Assembly: GCA_017381835.1 (NCBI GenBank)
Contig: JAFOBK010000182.1
Coordinates: 1 to 8,274, forward strand
Source: Oscillospiraceae bacterium
GTDB lineage: Bacteria > Bacillota_A > Clostridia > Oscillospirales > Oscillospiraceae
Length of the DNA stretch: 8,274 nucleotides
Direction: 5' to 3'
A program made the translations under genes and the position numbers. The stretch's first letter is position 1, and each line of letters starts with the position of its first letter. Shown piece after piece: positions 1 to 4,990 of the stretch. Below the pieces are notes generated by a model. That model searched no databases and was not told the DNA's origin. It saw only the letters and a list, made by a program, of their open reading frames with translations.

Positions 1-32
1 ACCCGTTTTATTGGACTGGAAGAATTTACAAT

Positions 33-54
33 GGGACAGGGGCAGGGGGCAGGG
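33..54 (+). other. G-rich tract with G-quadruplex pattern
   Basis: Four runs of G (GGG, GGGG, GGGGG, GGG) are separated by spacers of 3, 2 and 2 bases, which fits the usual G3+N1-7 quadruplex pattern. The tract lies about 55 bases upstream of the promoter of the small plus-strand gene. Bases 1-88 otherwise show no convincing gene. All three plus frames stay open for at least 115 bases, but their translations look like no known protein. No function is claimed. Confidence 0.45.
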
Positions 55-88
55 CTGTACGGAACAGCGTTTCCAGAAAAGTCAAGTA

Positions 89-116
89 TTGTTATTATTT
101 ATTTTCATGGTATAAT
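89..116 (+). promoter_or_regulatory. Sigma-A-type promoter of the small plus-strand gene
   Basis: TTGTTA (89-94) is followed by a 16-base spacer and a perfect TATAAT (111-116). TGG directly before the -10 box gives an extended -10 element. Transcription would start near 123, leaving a short leader before the RBS AAAGGAG at 134-140. Confidence 0.65.
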
Positions 117-149
117 CCAAACCAGTGTGTGCCAAAGGAGAGAAACAAA

Positions 150-458
150 ATGAGTATGACCGTATCCAATATTCGCTATTACATAGACCGGGAAAGAGTT
201 GCCTATCAGAAGATCTCCGGCATGAACGAAGTTCTCAGTGCCAAACCTGCAGATCTGGAAAAGGTCAGTGACCAATACCCGGATGCGGCTTTTGCTCTTA
301 TGATCCATGATGAAATGGTGTGCAGTATCCCTGGTGTTCGCAATATTGTCCAGAAAGCACACGCAGCCATTATGGATGGAGAAAACATGGAGAATATCCG
401 TTTCCGATACACCAAGGAAATGGATGACTACTTCCGGGAACATACCTGGGATGACTAA
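150..458 (+). CDS. Small hypothetical protein (102 aa)
   Basis: I do not recognise this protein. From the ATG at 150 it is a soluble-looking, acidic 102-residue product with no signal peptide and no membrane segment. It has an N-terminal stretch rich in charged and Tyr residues (VSNIRYYIDRERVAY), a central part that looks helical, and a C-terminus rich in Asp, Glu and Tyr (YTKEMDDYFREHTWDD). The start at 150 is preferred over the in-frame GTG at 129 because AAAGGAG at 134-140 lies 9 bases before the ATG and the predicted transcription start is near 123. The gene is monocistronic: it has its own promoter at 89-116 and a strong terminator 6 bases after the stop codon, and it runs convergently to the ABC transporter operon. 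Those well-formed signals make it very likely a real gene, but no function can be assigned. Confidence 0.8.
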   Translation: MSMTVSNIRYYIDRERVAYQKISGMNEVLSAKPADLEKVSDQYPDAAFALMIHDEMVCSIPGVRNIVQKAHAAIMDGENMENIRFRYTKEMDDYFREHTWDD

Positions 459-464
459 TAATGT

Positions 465-499
465 AAAAAGGATCAGGGCGATACGCTCTGATCCTTTTT
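465..499 (+). terminator. Intrinsic terminator of the small gene
   Basis: AAAAAGGATCAG (465-476) pairs perfectly with CTGATCCTTTTT (488-499). The stem extends by a G-U and two more pairs to a five-base loop (480-484). It ends in a T run on the plus strand, and the A run makes it potentially bidirectional. It begins 6 bases after the TAA of the 102-aa gene. Confidence 0.85.
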
Positions 500-679
500 C
501 GTAGATGTGGATTGTTAGATTATTCTTGATATACAGGCCGGGGACCCGTCACAGACAACATTGACAGTGAGTGATCGATATTTATGGGCAATGAAAGTGT
601 TACATGATCGGCTCGGAGTTCATTAACATGAATACCCTCATTTTTTGTACATTTCTCTCACCACAGGGTGAAAAAATAT
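500..679. other. Intergenic stretch between two convergent terminators
   Basis: I see no gene here. The longest ATG-initiated frame on the plus strand is only a few codons (for example ATG at 584, ending at TGA about 20 bases on). A perfect TTGACA occurs at 561-566 but has no acceptable -10 box at 16-18 bases. There are no direct repeats or tRNA-like folds. Confidence 0.5.
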
Positions 680-705
680 AGGAGCCACCTTTAATGGTGG
701 CTCCT
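671..705 (-). terminator. Intrinsic terminator of the ABC transporter operon
   Basis: AGGAGCCACC (680-689) and GGTGGCTCCT (696-705) form a perfect 10-bp stem with a six-base loop. On the minus strand the stem is followed by TATATTTTTT (complement of 671-680). It lies a few bases after the TGA of the ATPase gene, which closes the three-gene operon. Confidence 0.85.
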
Positions 706-711
706 GTTTTA

Positions 712-1506
712 TCAGGACAAAACCAGCTTATCATCCACTTCGTCCGAACCGGAAGCCTGACTGAACAGATTCAGCAGCTGTTCCACAGTCAGATTCTTCT
801 TTTCCTCACCGGAAACATCCACGACAATATGACCGTTGTACATCATGATCAGCCGATTGCCGTAGGCAATGGCATCACGCATATTGTGGGTAATCATCAG
901 GGTCGTCAGATGGTCCTTCTCCACGATTTTCTGGGTTGCGTCCAGAACCTTGGCGGCGGTTTTGGGGTCCAGTGCTGCGGTATGCTCATCCAGAAGCAGC
1001 AGCTTCGGCTTTTGCAGCGTGGCCATAAGAAGGGTCAGCGCCTGCCGCTGACCACCAGACAGCAGGCCAACCTTGGCAGTCATCCGGTCCTCCAGTCCCA
1101 GATCCAGGATCTTCAGTTTTTCTCTGTATTCTTCCCGCTCTGCCTTGGTAATGCCGATGCGCAGGGTTCTGGGCTTGCCACGGCGGGCAGCCAGCGCCAG
1201 ATTCTCTTCGATCTGCATGGTGGCAGCGGTTCCCATCATGGGATCCTGAAACACACGGCCAATGTACTTTGCCCGCTTAAATTCCGGAAGATGGGTCACA
1301 TCCACGCCATCGATCAGAACATTACCGGAATCCACACCAAACACACCGGTAACCGCATTGAGCATGGTGGACTTACCGGCACCATTGCCGCCAATGACGG
1401 TGACAAAATCGCCTTCCTTCAAGTGGAGATTCAGCCCCTGCAGAGCGACTTTTTCATTGACCGTACCGGCGTTGAAGGTCTTGTACACATTTTCGATTTT
1501 AAGCAT
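712..1506 (-). CDS. ABC transporter ATP-binding protein, COG1101 (TrpZ-like) importer family
   Basis: This is the nucleotide-binding subunit of an amino-acid-type importer. It hydrolyses ATP on the cytoplasmic face to drive uptake through the adjacent permease. The 264 residues carry the full ABC set: Walker A GGNGAGKST (39-47), Q-loop FQDP (Q87), signature LSGGQRQ (149-155), Walker B LLLLDEH (169-175, catalytic Glu174), D-loop ALD (178-180) and H-loop His207 in ITHNM. All key residues are intact and the length is normal for the family. The ATG at 1506 has AGGAAGG just upstream and overlaps the end of the permease gene by 8 bases (ATGCTTAA), so translation is probably coupled. The set of solute-binding lipoprotein, permease and this ATPase matches systems characterised as tryptophan/tyrosine importers in streptococci. 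The exact substrate here is inferred. Confidence 0.95.
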   Translation of the reverse strand: MLKIENVYKTFNAGTVNEKVALQGLNLHLKEGDFVTVIGGNGAGKSTMLNAVTGVFGVDSGNVLIDGVDVTHLPEFKRAKYIGRVFQDPMMGTAATMQIEENLALAARRGKPRTLRIGITKAEREEYREKLKILDLGLEDRMTAKVGLLSGGQRQALTLLMATLQKPKLLLLDEHTAALDPKTAAKVLDATQKIVEKDHLTTLMITHNMRDAIAYGNRLIMMYNGHIVVDVSGEEKKNLTVEQLLNLFSQASGSDEVDDKLVLS

Positions 1507-2434
1507 AATGACCTTCCTTTCTCTTCTGGTGGAAGTATTCCTGCTTCCAGTAAGGAACTGCCAGGAATACAGCGACGATCAGTGCGGAGAACAGCTTCAG
1601 ATAGTTGGTGTTGATTGCCAGTACGCTGACAACGAATTGCACCACCATGTAATAGATGACAGCACCAATGGAGACTGCCAGCAGCTTCAGACCGAAGTTG
1701 ACAAAGATCTTACTAAAGACCACCTCACCGATGATAATGGCAGCCAGACCAATGACAATAGCACCTCGTCCCATATTGATTTCTGCAAAGCCCTGATACT
1801 GGCTCAGCAGGGCACCGGACAGGGCAACCAGACCGTTGGCAAGCGCCAAACCCAGCACGATATTGAAATTGGTATTGATTCCCTGGGCCCGGGCCATGTT
1901 ACCATTGGCTCCGGTAGCACGAATGGAGGAACCAAGTTCCGTTCCGAAGAACCAGTACAATGCACCGATAATTACCACAGTAAAAAGTCCAACCACAATG
2001 ATTGGGTGTTCCCAGACAGGCCTTGTGCCTTTCTGCACTTCCTGCAGGTAACGAAGATTGACCAGCAGATCAAAGTTGTTGACATTCAATGCCTGATTGG
2101 CTTTCATTCCCATGATGGCCAGATTCACGGACCACAGACCCAGCTGTGTAAGAATACCGGACAGAATCGCAGGGATACCACACTTGGTGTGGAAGAAGCC
2201 CGTCACCAGACCAGCCACCATACCAACCAGCATGGCACCCAGCATGGCGATCCACACATTGTAGCCGGAGAGCATCATCATAACGCAGACCGCACCGCCG
2301 GTACAGAAGGAGCCGTCTACAGTCAGGTCAGACACCTCCAGCAGCTTATAGGTAATGTACAGGCCGATGGCCATCACACCCCAGATCATACCCTGGGCAA
2401 TGGCACCCGGCAGCGCATTGATGAAACTTGTCAT
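1499..2434 (-). CDS. ABC transporter permease, COG4120 / BPD_transp_2-like (TrpY-like)
   Basis: This is the membrane channel subunit of the importer. The 311-residue protein is dominated by hydrophobic helices, roughly at 10-30, 45-80, 84-108, 143-163, 190-212, 223-240, 248-275 and 278-294, with a basic C-terminal tail (KQEYFHQKRKEGHYA). This resembles the LivH/RbsC-type permeases (PF02653). The segment SSIRATGANGNMARAQGIN (169-187) is the conserved cytoplasmic loop that contacts the ATPase. The RBS GGGAGGAAAA lies 6-15 bases before the ATG. The gene starts 74 bases after the solute-binding gene stops, with a hairpin in the gap, and its last 8 bases overlap the ATPase start. Family assignment is firm. 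Tyr/Phe/Trp specificity is inferred from the family and from the leader peptide upstream. Confidence 0.95.
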   Translation of the reverse strand: MTSFINALPGAIAQGMIWGVMAIGLYITYKLLEVSDLTVDGSFCTGGAVCVMMMLSGYNVWIAMLGAMLVGMVAGLVTGFFHTKCGIPAILSGILTQLGLWSVNLAIMGMKANQALNVNNFDLLVNLRYLQEVQKGTRPVWEHPIIVVGLFTVVIIGALYWFFGTELGSSIRATGANGNMARAQGINTNFNIVLGLALANGLVALSGALLSQYQGFAEINMGRGAIVIGLAAIIIGEVVFSKIFVNFGLKLLAVSIGAVIYYMVVQFVVSVLAINTNYLKLFSALIVAVFLAVPYWKQEYFHQKRKEGHYA

Positions 2435-2470
2435 AACTCTTTTCCTCCCTGGATCATGCTTTTATTTGAA

Positions 2471-2492
2471 GGCGGGAGTTTTGTCTCCCTCC
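2471..2492 (-). other. Intercistronic hairpin between solute-binding and permease genes
   Basis: GGCGGGAG (2471-2478) pairs with CTCCCTCC (2485-2492) with one mismatch and a six-base loop. On the minus strand the hairpin is followed by TTCAAATAAAA, which lacks a proper T run, so it is probably not a full terminator. It may protect the 3' end of the lipoprotein message or cause partial termination, giving more lipoprotein than membrane components, as is common in ABC importers. Confidence 0.5.
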
Positions 2493-2508
2493 TTTTTGCG
2501 CTTTGGAT

Positions 2509-3483
2509 TTAGCCGATGGCGGTGTAGCCTTCAGGAGCAGTCAGGCCCAGAGCCTCACAAATGGCGGCGTTATACTTGGGCGTAGAAGTGGCTGCATACT
2601 CAACAGGCATGGTGCTGATGTCTGCTTCACCCTTCAGAATTCTGGCAGCCATCTTACCGGTGGCAACGCCCAGATCGTAGTAGCTGATGGACAGGGTGGC
2701 AACACCGCAGCCGGAGCAGATGCCTTCTTCACCGGCAATGATGGGAACACCGGCTGCCTGGCAGATGCCATCGATGATGCCGGTACCGGAAGCAACCGTA
2801 TTGTCAGTGGGAACGTAAATCACATCGGAATGGTCGGCTGCTTCCTGGGTAACGGCAGACATGTCGTTGGTATCCGCAAAAGCGTACAGCGTGCAGGTGT
2901 ATCCCAGGCCTTCCAGCATGGTCTTGATGGTATCTACCTGGTACTGGGAGTTGGGTTCTGCAGAGCAGTACAGCAGGCCAACATTCTTCGCATCGGGGAA
3001 CCATTCCTTCACCATCTCAGCCTGCTTGTCAAGAGGCGCCAGATCAGAAGTACCGGAGACATTGCCGCCAACGGTGCCGGAGAAGTTTTCAATACCCATA
3101 GCCACACCGTATTCGGTAACGGACGTGCCCAGAATGGGGATCTCAGCAGTGGCAGCTGCGGCAGCCTGCAGGGCAGGCGTTGCATTTGCCATGATCAGAT
3201 CTACATCGTTGGAGACGAAAGAATTGACGATGGTTGCACAGGTGTTGGTATCACCGGCCGCATTCTGCAGATCAAAGTATACATTGCCCTCGCCCAGTTC
3301 GGCAACCAGCGCATCCTGGAATCCCTGGGTTGCGGCATCCAGTGCGTCGTGGGTAACCAGCTGAATAATCGCCACATTATAGGCCTTATCAGTATCCGCG
3401 GCAGGTGCTTCGGTGCTTCCGCAACCGGAGAGCACAGAAAGCAGCATCAGAGTGGTCATAACCAAAGCAAGTAAACGTTTCAT
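2509..3483 (-). CDS. Solute-binding lipoprotein of an aromatic amino-acid ABC importer (PF04392/COG2984, TrpX-like)
   Basis: This is the extracellular receptor of the importer, anchored to the outer face of the membrane by a lipid. The 324-residue precursor starts with a lipoprotein signal peptide: a basic MKR, a hydrophobic core, and lipobox LSGC at 18-21, so Cys21 should be the lipidated residue. A flexible Ser/Thr/Ala/Asp linker follows. The body is a two-lobed periplasmic-binding fold of the ABC_sub_bind family, shown by NVAIIQLVTHDALDAATQGF (36-55), VGGNVSGTSD (138-147), VIYVPTDNTVASG (221-233) and a C-terminal stretch YYDLGVATGKMAARILKGE (268-286). Length is normal. AAAGGAGA lies about 9 bases before the ATG at 3483. 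It is the first structural gene after the attenuator leader. Family members are known to bind tryptophan or tyrosine. The Phe/Tyr-rich leader without Trp codons hints at tyrosine or phenylalanine here. Confidence 0.94.
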   Translation of the reverse strand: MKRLLALVMTTLMLLSVLSGCGSTEAPAADTDKAYNVAIIQLVTHDALDAATQGFQDALVAELGEGNVYFDLQNAAGDTNTCATIVNSFVSNDVDLIMANATPALQAAAAATAEIPILGTSVTEYGVAMGIENFSGTVGGNVSGTSDLAPLDKQAEMVKEWFPDAKNVGLLYCSAEPNSQYQVDTIKTMLEGLGYTCTLYAFADTNDMSAVTQEAADHSDVIYVPTDNTVASGTGIIDGICQAAGVPIIAGEEGICSGCGVATLSISYYDLGVATGKMAARILKGEADISTMPVEYAATSTPKYNAAICEALGLTAPEGYTAIG

Positions 3484-3521
3484 AGTGAAAATCTCCTTTT
3501 TCTTCTTTGAATGAAAATATT

Positions 3522-3556
3522 AAAAAGGCGGCTCTGCCTTTCAACAGAGCCGCCTT
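3522..3556 (-). terminator. Leader terminator (attenuator) upstream of the importer genes
   Basis: AAGGCGGCTCTG (3525-3536) and CAGAGCCGCCTT (3545-3556) form a perfect, GC-rich 12-bp stem with an eight-base loop. On the minus strand it is followed by a T-rich stretch (TTTTTAATATTTTC including the stem end). It lies 23 bases after the leader-peptide stop and 38 bases before the ATG of the solute-binding gene, with no promoter visible between, so it must be read through for the operon to be expressed. Leader bases 3588-3596 (RNA CUCUGUCUU) can pair over 9 bp (one G-U) with 3532-3540. That pairing occupies the loop and downstream arm and would exclude the terminator. Confidence 0.85.
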
Positions 3557-3579
3557 CTCAAACACAGGAATGGGTTCGG

Positions 3580-3711
3580 TTAAACACAAGACAGAGGTTT
3601 TGTTTTGACACGACGAAACAGGCCTGCAAAATAGCAAGCCTTAAAATAGCAATAATAGCAGAAGCCCATCACGGACTTGGTAAAGATATTGGATGCATGA
3701 TTGATCGCCAT
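3580..3711 (-). CDS. Putative Phe/Tyr-rich leader peptide (43 aa) of the importer operon
   Basis: This is a short reading frame whose translation probably controls termination. The RBS AAAGGAG (3718-3724) lies 6 bases before the ATG at 3711, about 43 bases from the predicted transcription start. The peptide starts MAINHASNIF. Residues 17-32 (FCYYCYFKACYFAGLF) contain four Tyr, four Phe and three Cys, then a basic tail RRVKTKPLSCV and TAA at 3580. There is no Trp. The codons used are TAT for all Tyr and TTT/TTC for Phe. The dense run of one amino-acid class, the position just before a strong terminator, and the aromatic amino-acid importer downstream fit classical attenuation such as the E. 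coli pheL type. The frame is also open upstream to an ATG at 3834, but that start lies upstream of the promoter and has no RBS. It has no visible signal peptide or domain. Confidence 0.7.
   Translation of the reverse strand: MAINHASNIFTKSVMGFCYYCYFKACYFAGLFRRVKTKPLSCV
3620..3641 (-). promoter_or_regulatory. Hairpin inside the leader-peptide coding region
   Basis: AGGCCTGC (3620-3627) pairs with GCAAGCCT (3634-3641) over 8 bp (one G-U in the RNA) around a six-base loop. It covers leader codons 24-31, directly after the first Tyr/Phe cluster, so a ribosome stalled on those codons would open or abut it. It is the natural candidate for the pause/protector hairpin of an attenuator. Its role is inferred from position. 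Confidence 0.5.
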
Positions 3712-3726
3712 GACAAGCTCCTTTCC

Positions 3727-3801
3727 GCTGCTTTTGCTGCAGCAACTTTTCTTGTTATGCACTCTAACACTTTGCTCTGGTAAAGTCAACAGCAAAGCAG
3801 C
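3727..3801. repeat. Inverted near-repeat flanking the importer promoter
   Basis: GCTGCTTTTGCTG (3727-3739) and CAGCAAAGCAGC (3790-3801) are inverted copies differing by one T, on either side of the -35/-10 boxes. The inner copy overlaps a perfect 12-bp palindrome TTGCTGCAGCAA (3734-3745). The outer copy overlaps AGCAAA-N6-TTTGCT (3791-3808). They could be paired operator sites, or the inner one a 5'-UTR hairpin just before the leader RBS. This is a sequence observation only. Confidence 0.35.
3761..3789 (-). promoter_or_regulatory. Promoter of the leader and importer operon
   Basis: On the minus strand TTGACT (3784-3789) is followed by a 17-base spacer and TAGAGT (3761-3766), with TGT just before it as an extended -10. 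Predicted transcription start is near 3754. It lies downstream of the LysR gene terminator at 3883-3922, so the operon has independent transcription. Confidence 0.65.
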
Positions 3802-3882
3802 ATTTGCTCCACGGATAGTTTTGATGTTGTCCATCTAAAAATTCGATGGTACGGTCAGCACAGGAGGTCTTGCGCAAAACAC

Positions 3883-3922
3883 CAAAAGAGGTTTCGCATA
3901 CATTGATACGAAACCTCTTTTG
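3883..3922 (-). terminator. Intrinsic terminator of the LysR-type gene
   Basis: CAAAAGAGGTTTCG (3883-3896) and CGAAACCTCTTTTG (3909-3922) form a perfect 14-bp stem with a 12-base loop. It starts about 18 bases after the TAA of the LysR gene. On the minus strand it ends in CTCTTTTGGTGTTTTG. Both arms end in A/T runs, so it may work in both directions. It separates the regulator from the importer promoter. Confidence 0.85.
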
Positions 3923-3940
3923 TGATGGTTTTGGGATACT

Positions 3941-4831
3941 TTAATTCGAAAACTCCTGGGCCTTTATGTACTCAATCAGTGCTTTCAGACTCTTGGACAT
4001 CCACTTGTTCTTGTGATAGATCAGCTGCTTCCAGATCTCGATATTCATATCACAGATATCCAGATAGCAAAGCACGCCGGCGTCGACCAGGGGTTTGGTC
4101 ACGAAATCCGGAAGGAAGGAGATCATATTGCTTTTCGCAAGGACCGATGTGATCATATCTGTTCGTCCAATTTCCAGGACAGGTGTAATGTCAATGGATC
4201 TTCTGACAAGTTCACTGTCAAAAGCACGCCGGTATCCCTGTCCATATTCGGTCAACACGAAGGGTTCGTTTGCAATATCCCGAATGGACAATCCTTTTTG
4301 ACCTGCAAATTTCGAATTGGAGTTGGTCACGAAATGAATGGGAAGCTTCTCTTCTTTTGCGATGACATAATCCTTGTGATAAGAATGGCAGTCCAGCGTA
4401 ATGATCAGATCCGCTTCGTTGCGATCCAGCATATCAAACATTGCGGAGGTGTCTGCTGTGGAGAACCGAACGGAAATCAGAGGGTACCGACTGTGAAAAT
4501 CAAAATAATGCCCGTTTACCATCTCCTCACAGATGGAGTCCGGCGTTACGATGTGAATATGTCCGGAAATATGACTTTCCTTGTTTGGCTTTTCCCTGAA
4601 CTCATCCATGAGTGCGCGAATCTGGTGGGCATAAGAAACCAGCTCATGTCCACGCTCGGTCAGCGTGATCATATGATTGATCCGCTCAAACAGCAGACAG
4701 TCCAGTTCTTCTTCAAGCTGCTTGATCTGAAAAGAAATGGTAGACTGGGAGTATCCAAGCTGCTGGGCAGCTTTTGTAAAGCTACCCAATTCCGCCACAT
4801 GGATAAACGTGACCAAATTGCGTAATTCCAT
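3941..4831 (-). CDS. LysR-family transcriptional regulator
   Basis: This is a DNA-binding regulator that would sense a small molecule, usually working as a tetramer. The 296-residue length is standard. The N-terminal winged helix-turn-helix spans about residues 1-60, with the recognition region AAQQLGYSQSTISFQIKQLE (21-40) and the family hallmark LFERINHMITLTERG (47-61). A linker helix follows (about 62-85), then the two-lobed effector-binding domain from about 90 to 290, recognised by HIHIVTPDSI (91-100), EADLIITLDCH (139-149) and FVLTEYGQGYR (191-201). The RBS GAGGGAT upstream of the ATG at 4831 is moderate. The gene has its own promoter and terminator, so it is a single-gene unit between the importer operon and the ACT-hydrolase gene. 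Its targets cannot be read from sequence. Itself and either neighbouring unit are candidates, and the effector is unknown. Confidence 0.95.
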   Translation of the reverse strand: MELRNLVTFIHVAELGSFTKAAQQLGYSQSTISFQIKQLEEELDCLLFERINHMITLTERGHELVSYAHQIRALMDEFREKPNKESHISGHIHIVTPDSICEEMVNGHYFDFHSRYPLISVRFSTADTSAMFDMLDRNEADLIITLDCHSYHKDYVIAKEEKLPIHFVTNSNSKFAGQKGLSIRDIANEPFVLTEYGQGYRRAFDSELVRRSIDITPVLEIGRTDMITSVLAKSNMISFLPDFVTKPLVDAGVLCYLDICDMNIEIWKQLIYHKNKWMSKSLKALIEYIKAQEFSN

Positions 4832-4902
4832 TTCTCATCCCTCACTATCGAAATCGCCGATGGCAACGACAAAACCCTTTTGTTTGGTTGATGCCCAAAT
4901 TG

Positions 4903-4931
4903 ATTATATATTCCGGAATATCAAAACGCAA
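4903..4931 (-). promoter_or_regulatory. LysR gene promoter with palindromic operator candidate in its spacer
   Basis: On the minus strand TTGCGT (4926-4931), a 17-base spacer and a perfect TATAAT (4903-4908) form the promoter. Predicted start is near 4896, giving a leader of about 65 bases. The spacer contains the perfect 14-bp palindrome ATATTCCGGAATAT (4908-4921). Such a site between -35 and -10 is well placed for negative autoregulation, the usual pattern for LysR regulators. That this regulator binds it is inferred. Confidence 0.65.
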
Positions 4932-4948
4932 GAAGGAATTCCCAAAGA

Positions 4949-4983
4949 AACGCACCTGCATTCAGGAAAGATGCAAGTGCGTT
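4949..4983 (-). terminator. Intrinsic terminator of the ACT-hydrolase gene
   Basis: AACGCACCTGCAT (4949-4961) pairs with ATGCAAGTGCGTT (4971-4983) over 13 bp with one G-U in the RNA and a nine-base loop. On the minus strand it is followed by TTTCTTT. It begins 7 bases after the gene's stop codon and ends just before the LysR promoter. Confidence 0.8.
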
Positions 4984-4990
4984 CTTTTCG

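Noticed and set aside
3..149. Upstream extension of the small gene or an overlapping gene ending at the TGA at 151
   Set aside because: Frames are open from the window start, but the translations are low-complexity and unconvincing, and a good promoter lies between.
129..458. GTG start at 129 for the small gene
   Set aside because: The RBS at 134-140 would lie inside the coding region and the predicted transcription start leaves almost no leader. ATG at 150 is far better.
561..590. TTGACA at 561 as a promoter
   Set aside because: No -10-like hexamer lies at 16-18 bases, and there is no gene downstream before the convergent terminator.
3580..3834. Longer 84-aa version of the leader frame starting at 3834
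   Set aside because: It has no RBS, its start lies upstream of the predicted promoter, and the residues before 3711 look random. The ATG at 3711 has an ideal RBS.
3484..3940. T-box or other tRNA/metabolite riboswitch before the importer genes
   Set aside because: I could not find the conserved T-box antiterminator sequence on the minus strand, and the region holds a translated leader instead. A covariance-model scan would settle this.
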